Source: PMNU01 sp035479375 (GTDB lineage: Bacteria > Patescibacteriota > Saccharimonadia > Saccharimonadales > UBA4665). Taken from it: DNA of 64,000 bases. The stretch is from the NCBI GenBank assembly GCA_035479375.1, contig DATIIT010000013.1:1-64000 (forward strand), in the 5' to 3' direction. Position 1 is the stretch's first letter. Every line of letters begins with the position of its first letter. The position numbers and the translations under genes were made by a program. The notes beneath the pieces are model-generated. The model was given only the letters and a program-made list of their open reading frames with translations, was not told the DNA's origin and searched no databases. This document shows, piece by piece, positions 14,203 through 22,544 of the stretch.

Positions 14203-15561
14203 ATGGACGAGGGTACAAGCAAACAAGCGCCGCAAAACCTAGAGGCCGAGGCGAGCCTGCTGGGCGCCATTCTAATTGACGCCGACGCCCTGGTGAAGAT
14301 CGCCGACAGCGTGCGGGTGGACGATTTTTACGACCCGCGCCACGCCCGCATCTACGAAGCCATCCTCAATCTGTATGAGCGCCGCAGCGTCATCGACGTC
14401 CTCACCCTGGCCGACCAGCTGAAAGGCACCGGTTTTTTGGACATGGTGGGCGGCCCGGCGTACCTTACCGAGCTCACCAACTTCGTGCCCACCGCCGCGC
14501 ATGTTGAGCAATATGCAGACATCGTCGCCCAGAAAGCGCTGCGCCGGCGCCTGATTAAAGCCAGCAAGGAGCTGACCGAGCTCGGCTACGACGAATCCAA
14601 ACAGCTCAAAGAACTGATCGAGGAAGCGGAAATGAACCTCTTCCAGGTCAGCAACCAGCACGTCAAGCAGAGCGTGGCCAGCCTGGAGACCATCTTGGCC
14701 GAGAGCTTTGACCGCCTGGACGAGCTCCACAAAGACAAGGGCAAAATCCGCGGCATCCCCACCGGATTCCAGGATTTGGACAACGTGCTGGCCGGGTTGC
14801 AACGCTCCGACCTCTTCATCTTGGCGGCGCGCCCGGCCATGGGCAAGACCGCGCTGGTCTTAAACCTGGCGCACAACGTGGCGGTCATGGCCAAAGAGCC
14901 GGTACTGTTCTTCAGCTTGGAAATGGGCAAAGAGCAGCTGGTGGACCGCTTGCTGTCCATGGAATCTGGCGTGGACGCGTGGTCGCTCCGTACCGGCAAC
15001 CTCACCGACCAAGACTTTGAGAAAATCGGCCAAGCCATGGGGACGTTGAGTGAGGCACCGATTTACATCGACGACACGCCGGGCTTAAGCGTCAGCGACC
15101 TGCGCACAAAGGCGCGGCGGCAAGCACACCAGCACGGGCTGGGGCTGATCATCGTTGACTACTTGCAGCTCATGAGCGGTGGCAGCCGGTTTAGCAGCAG
15201 CGACAACCGCGTGCAGGAAATTTCCGAGATCTCGCGCGGGCTCAAGGGCGTCGCCCGCGAGCTCAACGTGCCGGTCATCGCCTTAAGCCAGCTGAGCCGC
15301 TCGGTAGAAAACCGCAGCCCGCAAATCCCGCAGCTAGCCGACTTGCGCGAATCCGGCTCCATCGAACAAGACGCCGACGTAGTGGCCTTCATCTACCGCG
15401 AAGAGTACTACAACCCGGAAACCGAGAACAAAAACATCACCACCATCTTAATTAAGAAGCACCGGCACGGCCCCACAGACAACGTGGACCTGTACTTCGA
15501 GCGCGACAAGCAGCGCTTCCGCTCACTAGATACCAAGCACCGCGACCCGTTTGTAGAATAA
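14203..15561 (+). CDS. dnaB: Replicative DNA helicase DnaB
   Basis: The 452-residue protein has the usual N-terminal domain (QNLEAEASLLGAILIDADALVKIAD) and a RecA-like C-terminal motor with Walker A AARPAMGKTAL, the FFSLEMGKEQLVDRLLS segment, Walker B LIIVDYLQLM and SQLSRSVENR. It unwinds the replication fork as a hexamer. It starts 4 bases after dnaX, so the two replication genes are co-transcribed. No intein or unusual insertion is seen. Confidence 0.97.
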   Translation: MDEGTSKQAPQNLEAEASLLGAILIDADALVKIADSVRVDDFYDPRHARIYEAILNLYERRSVIDVLTLADQLKGTGFLDMVGGPAYLTELTNFVPTAAHVEQYADIVAQKALRRRLIKASKELTELGYDESKQLKELIEEAEMNLFQVSNQHVKQSVASLETILAESFDRLDELHKDKGKIRGIPTGFQDLDNVLAGLQRSDLFILAARPAMGKTALVLNLAHNVAVMAKEPVLFFSLEMGKEQLVDRLLSMESGVDAWSLRTGNLTDQDFEKIGQAMGTLSEAPIYIDDTPGLSVSDLRTKARRQAHQHGLGLIIVDYLQLMSGGSRFSSSDNRVQEISEISRGLKGVARELNVPVIALSQLSRSVENRSPQIPQLADLRESGSIEQDADVVAFIYREEYYNPETENKNITTILIKKHRHGPTDNVDLYFERDKQRFRSLDTKHRDPFVE

Positions 15562-15576
15562 TAAAAGGAGACGAGC

Positions 15577-16320
15577 ATGAAAACTATCCTCATCACTGGC
15601 GCAACTTCTGGCTTTGGCCTTGCCGCGGCAAAGCTGCTCGCCAAAGACAACAAATTGGTGCTTGTAGGAAGGCGCCAAGACCGCCTGGACGAGATTAAGG
15701 GCACGCTCAAAACGGATGTCTACACGGCCGCAGTGGACGTCACTAACAAAAAGCAAGTGGCCGATTTCTTCGCCGCACTCCCCAAAGAATACGCCCAAGT
15801 GGACGTGCTCATAAATAGCGCCGGCCTGGCGCTCGGCATGGAGCCCGCCCAAGAATCTTTGCTGGAAGATTGGGAGCAGATGGTGGAAACCAACATCAAA
15901 GGCCTGTTGCGTATGACGCGGCCGGTGCTGGATATTATGAAACAGCAGGGCAGCGGCCTAATTATCAACATCGGCTCTGTGGCGGCCACCGTCCCCTATA
16001 AGGGCGGCAACGTCTACGGCGCTACCAAGGCATTTGTGCGCCAATTTTCACGGAATTTGCGCGCCGACCTATTCGGCACCGGCGTCAAGGTGACCAACAT
16101 CGAACCTGGCGCCGCCGAGACAGAATTTTCCGTTGTGCGCTTTAAAGACGAGCAGAAGGCCAAGGAATATTATGCCGGCTGGCAGGCGCTTACCGCCGAG
16201 GACGTGGCCAGCACCATCGTCTGGGCAATTAACCAGCCGGCGCACGTCAACATCGATAATGTCGAAATCATACCGCTCAGCCAGACCTTTGGCGGCATGG
16301 TGATCGACCGAAAGGCGTAA
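15577..16320 (+). CDS. Short-chain dehydrogenase/reductase (YdfG-like)
   Basis: The 247-residue SDR has the cofactor motif TGATSGFG (residues 7-14), NSAGLALG, and a catalytic Ser-Tyr-Lys arrangement (IGSVAA and YGATK). The pattern RRQDRLDEI after the second strand suggests NADP use. It is closest to the YdfG/serine 3-dehydrogenase class, which oxidises 3-hydroxy acids. An AAAGGAG ribosome site lies 15 bases after dnaB, in the same operon. The physiological substrate is unknown. Confidence 0.9.
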   Translation: MKTILITGATSGFGLAAAKLLAKDNKLVLVGRRQDRLDEIKGTLKTDVYTAAVDVTNKKQVADFFAALPKEYAQVDVLINSAGLALGMEPAQESLLEDWEQMVETNIKGLLRMTRPVLDIMKQQGSGLIINIGSVAATVPYKGGNVYGATKAFVRQFSRNLRADLFGTGVKVTNIEPGAAETEFSVVRFKDEQKAKEYYAGWQALTAEDVASTIVWAINQPAHVNIDNVEIIPLSQTFGGMVIDRKA

Positions 16321-16322
16321 TA

Positions 16323-16808
16323 ATGGGCGAGCATCCTATCCACCAACAAATCACCGACATCTTGCGCCAGCACAATTGCTGGTTTGAAGAGTTTACTCAC
16401 CCACCAGTCCGCACCAGCGAAGAAGCTGCCGCATTGCGCGATGGCTACACTTTGCAGCAAGGCGCTAAGGCCATCATTATCCGGGCTAAGATACCAAACG
16501 AAGGCAAGAAATTCGTTATGCTCGTTATGCCTGCCGACCAGAAGTTTGATAGCGCCAAAGTAAAGCAGGTGCTCAGCTGCAAGGACATCCGTTTTGCCAC
16601 CGATGAAGAAGTAGAAGAAATCACCAAAGGCGTAAAGCCAGGTGGGGTGCCGCCATTCGGTAATCTCTTCGGGCTGGAAGTCATTAGTGACAAAAGCCTT
16701 TACGATAACGAAAAGATTGTCTTTAATGCCGGCCGCACCAGCTCAATCGCCATGCGCGCCGCAGATTACCAAAAACTTGTAACGCCGAAAATAGCGGAGA
16801 TTATCTAG
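16323..16808 (+). CDS. YbaK/ProX-type aminoacyl-tRNA deacylase
   Basis: The 161-residue protein has the YbaK/EbsC fold signature: EEAAALRDGYTLQQGAKAIIIRAK, the middle VMPADQKFDSAKVKQVL and the substrate-loop motif KPGGVPPFGN. Family members hydrolyse mischarged tRNAs, such as Ala-tRNA-Pro or Cys-tRNA-Pro. Which tRNA this one edits cannot be told. It starts 2 bases after the SDR stop, at the end of the dnaX-dnaB operon. Confidence 0.88.
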   Translation: MGEHPIHQQITDILRQHNCWFEEFTHPPVRTSEEAAALRDGYTLQQGAKAIIIRAKIPNEGKKFVMLVMPADQKFDSAKVKQVLSCKDIRFATDEEVEEITKGVKPGGVPPFGNLFGLEVISDKSLYDNEKIVFNAGRTSSIAMRAADYQKLVTPKIAEII

Positions 16809-16904
16809 CGCAGCCAAGTAAGGCCTTGGGCTGCACTGCGGCCGCGCGGTGGGCGCCCGCGCACCAGCCGAACTTTGCGCTATATTTGCGCTATAATAGA
16901 TCCA

Positions 16905-18116
16905 ATGCGTATGCCCAAATTTGTCCGCGCGCTTCCAGCCGTACAGTGGCAGCCGGTGCTGTATTACGGCGCGCTGGTGCTGTTATTTGGCTTTTTGCTG
17001 TGGTGGCACTTGGGCACGGTGCCGGGCAACTTTAGCCCTACCGAAGAGGTGGCTGTGCTGCGGAGCCAGCATGTGCACGGCATCGCTGTCCAGCCCATCA
17101 ACGCGCCGTTTTTGCTGCCGCTGTTTGGACTGCTGCATGTGCGGCCGAGCGTGGTTTCAGCGCGCCTCATCGCTACGCTGGTGGGGTTGCTGACGCTGAG
17201 TTCGTTTTATTGGCTGGTGCGCGCCTGGCATGGGCAGCGGGCGGCCGTTTTTGGCACGCTGCTGTTTGGCACGTCGGCGTGGTTTTTGCACTCGGCGCGC
17301 CTGGGTACGCCCGACGTCCTGCTGTTTGGCTTGCTGAGTTTGGCAGCCTGCGGGCTGTGGTTTAAGCGGCGCGGCACTGCATTGCCGGTGCTTCTGGGGT
17401 TGGTACTTGCCGCGGCGCTGCTGTATGTGCCGGGGATGGTGTGGTTTATTGTGGCCGGCGTGGTGTGGCAATGGAAGACCATAGACCGGATCTTTAAACG
17501 CCATTTGTGGATGGTGACTGCCGGCGGCGCGCTGCTGCTGGCGATTGTGGCGCCGCTGGGCCTGGCCATCTACCACCGTCCTGCGCTGGCCAAACTGCTG
17601 GCCGGATTGCCAATGTACGGCTGGCCAAAGCCGTTTGATGCACTGCGCCACATCGTGGAAGTCCCGCTGCAATTTTTCTGGCGCGGGCCGTCGTGGCCGG
17701 AGCACTGGCTGGGGCGCCTGCCTATCTTAAACGCGCTGTGTTTGGCCATGTTCTTTTTGGGCGTGTACGCCTATGCCAAGCATGTCCGGCTGGTGCGGAC
17801 GCAACTCATGGGCGTTATTTTGGTGGTAGGGAGCGTGCTGGCCGGGCTCGGCGGAGGCGTGACAACCACGGTTATTGTCCCGTTTGTGTTTATACTGGTG
17901 GCGGCAGGCGTAGGCCTCCTGTTGGACCGTTGGTTTACGGTGTTCCCACGCAACCAGATTGCCCAAAGCGTGGGGCTCGGGCTCGTGGGGTTAGCCGTGG
18001 CAGCCAGCGCCTGGAACGGCTACCGCCACTACTTTGTGGCCTGGCCGGCTGCGCCGCAGACGCGTAGCGTGTTCTCCGTCCCGCAGGCCGCCATATCTGG
18101 TACAATAAGGAAATAA
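16905..18116 (+). CDS. Membrane glycosyltransferase, PMT/ArnT-like (GT39/83)
   Basis: The 403-residue protein has about ten hydrophobic segments. Its first extracytoplasmic loop carries an acidic pair region (FSPTEEVAVL) and later HSARLGTPDVLLFG, matching the pattern of C-type polyprenyl-phosphate-sugar transferases. It would transfer a sugar from a lipid carrier to lipid or protein outside the membrane. TATAAT (16892-16897) lies 7 bases before the ATG at 16905, so this start is preferred to an upstream in-frame ATG that precedes the promoter. The acceptor is unknown. Confidence 0.75.
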   Translation: MRMPKFVRALPAVQWQPVLYYGALVLLFGFLLWWHLGTVPGNFSPTEEVAVLRSQHVHGIAVQPINAPFLLPLFGLLHVRPSVVSARLIATLVGLLTLSSFYWLVRAWHGQRAAVFGTLLFGTSAWFLHSARLGTPDVLLFGLLSLAACGLWFKRRGTALPVLLGLVLAAALLYVPGMVWFIVAGVVWQWKTIDRIFKRHLWMVTAGGALLLAIVAPLGLAIYHRPALAKLLAGLPMYGWPKPFDALRHIVEVPLQFFWRGPSWPEHWLGRLPILNALCLAMFFLGVYAYAKHVRLVRTQLMGVILVVGSVLAGLGGGVTTTVIVPFVFILVAAGVGLLLDRWFTVFPRNQIAQSVGLGLVGLAVAASAWNGYRHYFVAWPAAPQTRSVFSVPQAAISGTIRK

Positions 18117-18128
18117 AGGAGCGAGTAT

Positions 18129-18422
18129 ATGAGCCGTTTTGACCAAGCCAAAATGCTGTTGAAGGTAAAGAAATTGCAGAAGGAACTGCAAAAAGAGATC
18201 ATCACCATCGAAAAGGGTGACGGCGCGGTGAAGGTGGAGATCACCGGCGAGCAGAAGATCAAGAAAATCCACATCGACCCGGAATACGTTGACCTCGACG
18301 ATATTGGCGAGCTGGAGCGCTGGGTGGAAGACGCTGTTAAAGAGGCAATTGCTGCCAGCCAGAAACTCGCCGCCGAGAAAATGCAGCCCATGATGGGCAT
18401 GCTCGGCGACCTCGGCATGTAG
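18129..18422 (+). CDS. YbaB/EbfC family nucleoid-associated protein
   Basis: A 97-residue protein with the compact YbaB fold: FDQAKMLLKVKKLQKELQKEI, then KVEITGEQKIKKIHIDPEYVD, then DAVKEAIAASQKLAAEKMQPMMG. It binds DNA as a dimer. AAAGGAG precedes the ATG, and a TACAAT box lies inside the end of the upstream gene. It sits 5 bases before recR, the usual partner. Confidence 0.92.
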   Translation: MSRFDQAKMLLKVKKLQKELQKEIITIEKGDGAVKVEITGEQKIKKIHIDPEYVDLDDIGELERWVEDAVKEAIAASQKLAAEKMQPMMGMLGDLGM

Positions 18423-18427
18423 CCCGT

Positions 18428-19033
18428 ATGGCCATCTTGCCGCCCGCCCTCACCGATGTTATTGACGCCCTGGGCAAGCTGCCCGGCGTTGGGCCACGCA
18501 CCGCCGAGCGCTACGCGTACTATTTGGTGCGCGGCGACGACCGCCACGCCCAAGCCCTGGCGGGCGCGCTCAAAAACCTGCAGGGCGGCATCGGCTACTG
18601 CCGGAAGACCTTTGCGCTGGTGCCGGCAGGGCAGGAATTATCCGACCTCTACACCGACCCCACGCGTGACAAAACCGTGATAGCCGTGGTGGCCGAGCCC
18701 TTCGACATCGTAGCACTGGAAAAAACCGGGCAGTTCAAAGGGACGTACCACGTGTTGGGCGGCCTGGTGTCGCCCATTGACGGCGTGGGGCCGGAAAACT
18801 TGCGCATTGGCGAGCTGGTGCAGCGCATCGACGACGACCATGTGCAGGAAATCATCCTGGCTACCAATGCCAGCGTAGAGGGGGAGTCCACGGCACTATT
18901 CATCCAAAAACAGATTGGCGAGCGCCCGGTGCAAGTAACGCGCCTGGCGCGCGGCCTGCCCATTGGCGTAGACCTGGAGTATGCCGACCAAATCACGCTG
19001 GCGCGGGCGCTGGAGGGGCGGCAGGCGCTCTAA
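18428..19033 (+). CDS. recR: Recombination protein RecR, degenerate zinc finger
   Basis: The 201-residue protein has the helix-hairpin-helix (LGKLPGVGPRTAERYAYYLV), a Toprim domain (VIAVVAEPFDIVALEKTGQFKGTYHVLGGLVSPIDGVGPENL) and the C-terminal RLARGLPIGVDLEYADQITLARALEGR. RecR loads RecA at gaps together with RecFO. The C4 zinc finger that normally follows the helix-hairpin-helix keeps only one cysteine (C58). Neighbouring ybaB supports the call. Confidence 0.95.
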   Translation: MAILPPALTDVIDALGKLPGVGPRTAERYAYYLVRGDDRHAQALAGALKNLQGGIGYCRKTFALVPAGQELSDLYTDPTRDKTVIAVVAEPFDIVALEKTGQFKGTYHVLGGLVSPIDGVGPENLRIGELVQRIDDDHVQEIILATNASVEGESTALFIQKQIGERPVQVTRLARGLPIGVDLEYADQITLARALEGRQAL

Positions 19034-19116
19034 ACCGTGTCGGGCGCGGCAACAGTACTTTAGCTCGTTCAAAAAGGGAAATACGGCCGGCCGCCAGATA
19101 CGGTATACTGTAGGGG

Positions 19117-20169
19117 ATGACAACATACCCCGAAGCGGAGCAAATCCGCAGCATCCTAGACAACGCCACGCGCGTGGCGATCCTACAAGCCGACAACCCG
19201 GACGGCGACAGCATGGGCAGCGCCCTGGCACTGGAGCAAATTTTGGCAGACATGGGCAAAGAACCGCTGCTGTATTGCGGCGTGGACATCCCCAGCTACC
19301 TCACCCATTTGCCGGGTTGGGACCGCATCTCTAAGGAATTGCCGCACCAGTTTGACGCCAGCATTATCGTCGACACCAGCGCGGGCAGCTTATTTGAGCA
19401 GCTCGAAAAAACCGGCCAGAAAGGCTGGGTTGCGGCCAAACCCACCATCCTTATTGACCACCACGATGTCCAGAATACCATTCCGTACGCGAACGTTATC
19501 TGCAACAAGCCCGCAGTGGCCACGGGCGAAGTTATATACGAACTTGCCCAGCAATTGCAATGGCCTTTAGGCAATTTGGCCAAAGAATTTATTGCCGGCG
19601 CCATTATGGCCGACTCGCTCGGGCTTACTACCGATGCCACCACGGCGCGCAGCATCCATATCATCGCCGAGCTGGTAGAGCAGGGCTTAAGCATCCCGGC
19701 CATGGAGCAGCGCCGCCGCGAGCTGCAACGCAAAAGCCCGGCGCTCATCAAATACAAGGGCGAGCTGCTGCAGCGCATCGAATTTTTTGCCGATAACCGC
19801 ATTGCCAGCCTCACTATCCCGTGGGCGGAAATCGAAAAATACAGCGCCCAGTACAACCCCAGCATGCTGGTGCTGGACGACATGCGCTCGGCCGTGGGCA
19901 CCGAGGTAGCCATTGCCTTCAAACTGTACAGTGACGGGCATATCACTGCCAAAATCCGCTGCAACTTTGGCACGCCAATCGCCGGCGAGCTGGCGGCGGC
20001 CTTCGGCGGCGGCGGCCACCCCTACGCCAGCGGCTTCAAGACCACCAAAGCCCAGCTATTTAGCGAACTCAAGGCGGACTGCATCCAAAAAGCCACCGAG
20101 CTGCTTGACCAACTCGCGGAGCATAAGCTTGCCAATGGCGGCGCCGAGCCGTATACTCAAGCATCATGA
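19117..20169 (+). CDS. DHH family phosphoesterase (NrnA-like)
   Basis: The 350-residue protein has DHH motifs NPDGDSMGSALAL, VDTSAG, ILIDHHDVQ and ADSLGLTTD, and the DHHA1 C-terminal motif GGGGHPYASGFK. Proteins of this layout degrade nanoRNA or pAp/cyclic dinucleotide intermediates. TATACT (19104-19109) stands 7 bases before the ATG, so the message is probably leaderless. Its stop codon overlaps the ATG of the Cys leader peptide at 20166, and the leader promoter lies inside its 3' end. Confidence 0.9.
   Translation: MTTYPEAEQIRSILDNATRVAILQADNPDGDSMGSALALEQILADMGKEPLLYCGVDIPSYLTHLPGWDRISKELPHQFDASIIVDTSAGSLFEQLEKTGQKGWVAAKPTILIDHHDVQNTIPYANVICNKPAVATGEVIYELAQQLQWPLGNLAKEFIAGAIMADSLGLTTDATTARSIHIIAELVEQGLSIPAMEQRRRELQRKSPALIKYKGELLQRIEFFADNRIASLTIPWAEIEKYSAQYNPSMLVLDDMRSAVGTEVAIAFKLYSDGHITAKIRCNFGTPIAGELAAAFGGGGHPYASGFKTTKAQLFSELKADCIQKATELLDQLAEHKLANGGAEPYTQAS
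20129..20157 (+). promoter_or_regulatory. Promoter of the Cys leader and PIG-L/cysS operon
   Basis: TTGCCA (20129-20134), a 17-bp spacer and TATACT (20152-20157), inside the end of the DHH gene and 8 bases before the leader ATG. Confidence 0.72.
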
Positions 20170-20213
20170 CCATTGTCCGCGTCCAAACCTGCTGCCGCGT
20201 CTCCTGTATATAG
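20166..20213 (+). CDS. Cysteine-codon leader peptide
   Basis: A 15-residue ORF, MTIVRVQTCCRVSCI, has three Cys codons (TGC TGC and TGT) near its end, just before the stop and the antiterminator strand. Cysteine is rare in the surrounding proteins, so the run is striking. A PIG-L deacetylase gene and cysS lie downstream, so the sensed amino acid and the regulated enzyme agree. Confidence 0.82.
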   Translation: MTIVRVQTCCRVSCI

Positions 20214-20266
20214 GTGAGGCTGGTTTGTTGCGTAACGCATAAGGCGAGCCTCACCGGCTCGTTTTT
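20213..20266 (+). promoter_or_regulatory. Cys-responsive transcription attenuator
   Basis: GGTGAGGCT (20213-20221), overlapping the leader stop codon, is perfectly complementary over 9 bp to AGCCTCACC (20247-20255). The first four bases of that strand also belong to the terminator arm CGAGCC (20245-20250), which pairs with GGCTCG (20256-20261) and is followed by TTTTT. A ribosome that finishes the leader hides the first strand and lets the terminator form. Stalling at the Cys codons allows antitermination. Confidence 0.82.
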
Positions 20267-20291
20267 ATTTGCTGTAAACGGACACAATTCT

Positions 20292-21032
20292 ATGAAAACA
20301 ATGCACCACGTGCTGGCCGGCGAGACCGTTGGGCTCATCACGGCACACCCGGACGACCATCTTATACACGCACACAGCCTGGAGGCGGCACGCTACGCCG
20401 CAAACGGCGTGCACGAATTAATAGCCACGCAAGGGCGCGGTTCAACGCTCAACTACCGCCGTGCTGAGGGTTTTGACGTGCGCGGCGGGCAGCGCAGCCA
20501 GGAAGCGCGGGCGGCCGCGGCGCTGCTGGGCATACAGAGTGTGCGCCAGCTTGACGCACGCGACGGCAACCTTACCACTGAATCCGCATCTGTAGTGCCG
20601 GCCACGGCCAGGTGGCTTATTGAGCGTGAAATCAGCCTGGTGTTGACGCTTGGCGGCCTCACCGACCACCCGGACCATAGCGCCACCACCGGCATTGCCC
20701 AAGCAGCAGCCCGCGCGGCAACAGAATATACCGGCCAGCCTATCCGCATCTTCGCCGTGCACGCCAACGGGGCGGGCAAGTACCACACCGAAGCCACACC
20801 AGACAGCATGGCGCGCGCATACCAAGCCGCCGCTCTGCACGGCAGCCAATTCTTACTTTCCCAAACTGTAAGGCCAGACTGGCCAATAGTGCCCGGCGGT
20901 TTCTCTGCCCACCCGGACACCGCCGCCGGCTTGGGCCAGTACCCCATTTTATTCGACGCCAGCTATAGCGAGTACGGCCCTGTTGCCCCTGCCGGTGCTC
21001 CCCCTGAAATAGCGCTCGCCGCCAGCCGCTAA
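20292..21032 (+). CDS. PIG-L family deacetylase
   Basis: The 246-residue protein has the zinc motif AHPDDH (in LITAHPDDHLIHAHS) and a second TDHPDHSATT motif, as in GlcNAc-inositol deacetylases (MshB, BshB). These release acetate from N-acetylglucosaminyl groups. The ATG at 20292 is chosen because the in-frame GTG at 20214 lies inside the attenuator. It is followed by cysS 31 bases later, and both lie behind the Cys leader. This invites a thiol (mycothiol- or bacillithiol-like) role, but no other gene for such a thiol is recognised except the GCS2-like gene at 4322. Confidence 0.88.
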   Translation: MKTMHHVLAGETVGLITAHPDDHLIHAHSLEAARYAANGVHELIATQGRGSTLNYRRAEGFDVRGGQRSQEARAAAALLGIQSVRQLDARDGNLTTESASVVPATARWLIEREISLVLTLGGLTDHPDHSATTGIAQAAARAATEYTGQPIRIFAVHANGAGKYHTEATPDSMARAYQAAALHGSQFLLSQTVRPDWPIVPGGFSAHPDTAAGLGQYPILFDASYSEYGPVAPAGAPPEIALAASR

Positions 21033-21063
21033 TACGCTATACTAATAACATCAAGAGGAAGCT

Positions 21064-22482
21064 ATGAAAATCTACAATACGTTGCTTAGTTCGCGCAAGC
21101 CCCAAAATATCACGCCGCTGGATAGCCAGACAGTGCGCATCTACTCCTGTGGCCCTACCGTGTACGACCACGCGCACATCGGCAACCTGAGCGCCTATAT
21201 TTTTGCCGACACACTGCGGCGGGCAATTGCCTTGGCCGGCTTTGACGTGCTGCACGTCATGAATTACACCGACGTAGACGACAAAACCATCCGCCGCAGC
21301 CACGAAGAATACCCCAAATTGCCAGCCGCCGAAGCGCTCAAGCGGCTCGGCGACAAATACATCGCCATCTTTGCCGACGACATGCGCGCCGTGGGCAACG
21401 ACGTGGCCGCCGTGGAGTTCATACGCGCCACAGACGCCAAAACCATCTGGGGCATGAAAGACCTTATCACCCGTTTGCACGCGGGCGGGTTTGCCTACAT
21501 CGCCGACGACGGCGTGTATTTTTCCATCGAGGCCTACCGCAAGTCAGGCAAAACATATGGCCAGCTTTTGGAGGTCACCACCGGTAACACCTCTGAAGCG
21601 CGCATCCAAAACGACGAATACGACAAAGAGTCAGCGCACGATTTCGCCCTGTGGAAAAAACAAAAAGATGGCGAGCCGGCCTGGGATTTTGAGCTGGACG
21701 GGCACGGCATGGCCGGGCGGCCGGGCTGGCACATCGAATGTTCGGTGATGAGCCGCCAGAGTTTGGGGCAGCCGTTTGACATCCACACCGGTGGCGTCGA
21801 CCTCATTTTCCCGCACCACGAAAACGAGATCGCCCAAAGCACGGCACTGGAAAAAAATCCGGTAATGGCAACCATCTTCGCCCACAACGAGCACATACTT
21901 ATAGACGGCAAAAAGATGTCTAAATCACTACACAATTTTTACACGCTAGAAGATTTAGTGCAGAAGGGCTATGACCCGCTAGCCTTCCGGCTCAAGATGC
22001 TGCAATCGCACTACCGCTCGCAAACGAATTTTACGTGGGAGGGGCTTGACGCGGCAGGCAACTTGCTGCAGAATCTCCGTGCCTGGGCCGACCAAAAGCA
22101 CCAGAAAGCAGCACACAAGGCCGTTGCCAGCGCGCCCTACGCCAGCCTGCTGAAAGAGATGTTGGCCGCGTCCCAGGACGATCTCAACATGCCGCGCGCC
22201 CTCAAGGCGCTGGCCGACCTCGCCGGCAAGGGCGAAGCAGACGGTGTTGACCCAGACAAAATCCAGCCACTACTCAATGTTGTGGACCGCCTCTTTGGGC
22301 TGCGGCTTGCTGCGCGGCCAGATATTACACATGCCCAAAAAGACTTACTTGCCGCCCGCGAGGCTGCCCGCCAGCAAAAAGATTGGGCAAAGTCAGATGA
22401 ACTGCGCGCGCAGCTGCAATCCCAAGGCCTCAACGTCCGCGACACAACCAGCGGCCCGGTTTGGTACCGGCTCGCTGCCTAG
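21064..22482 (+). CDS. cysS: Cysteinyl-tRNA synthetase
   Basis: The 472-residue class I synthetase has CGPTVYDHAHIGN (zinc Cys and HIGH-type motif), WHIECSVMS and HHENEIAQS (remaining zinc ligands), and KMSKS in LIDGKKMSKSLHNF. Length and motifs are those of CysRS rather than the shorter MshC ligase, though the two are paralogs. AGAGGAAGC serves as ribosome site. Control by the Cys-codon leader upstream would be a direct feedback: low Cys-tRNA raises the synthetase. Confidence 0.96.
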   Translation: MKIYNTLLSSRKPQNITPLDSQTVRIYSCGPTVYDHAHIGNLSAYIFADTLRRAIALAGFDVLHVMNYTDVDDKTIRRSHEEYPKLPAAEALKRLGDKYIAIFADDMRAVGNDVAAVEFIRATDAKTIWGMKDLITRLHAGGFAYIADDGVYFSIEAYRKSGKTYGQLLEVTTGNTSEARIQNDEYDKESAHDFALWKKQKDGEPAWDFELDGHGMAGRPGWHIECSVMSRQSLGQPFDIHTGGVDLIFPHHENEIAQSTALEKNPVMATIFAHNEHILIDGKKMSKSLHNFYTLEDLVQKGYDPLAFRLKMLQSHYRSQTNFTWEGLDAAGNLLQNLRAWADQKHQKAAHKAVASAPYASLLKEMLAASQDDLNMPRALKALADLAGKGEADGVDPDKIQPLLNVVDRLFGLRLAARPDITHAQKDLLAAREAARQQKDWAKSDELRAQLQSQGLNVRDTTSGPVWYRLAA

Positions 22483-22544
22483 TTTGCGTGGCAGATTTGC
22501 GGCAGGCGTAATCCGGCCCGATGAAGCCTACCCCGCGGCGGAGC

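Noticed and set aside
20214..20291. Upstream GTG start for the PIG-L protein with a CC motif
   Set aside because: This extension lies in the attenuator, and translation there would disrupt it; the family start is at the ATG 20292.
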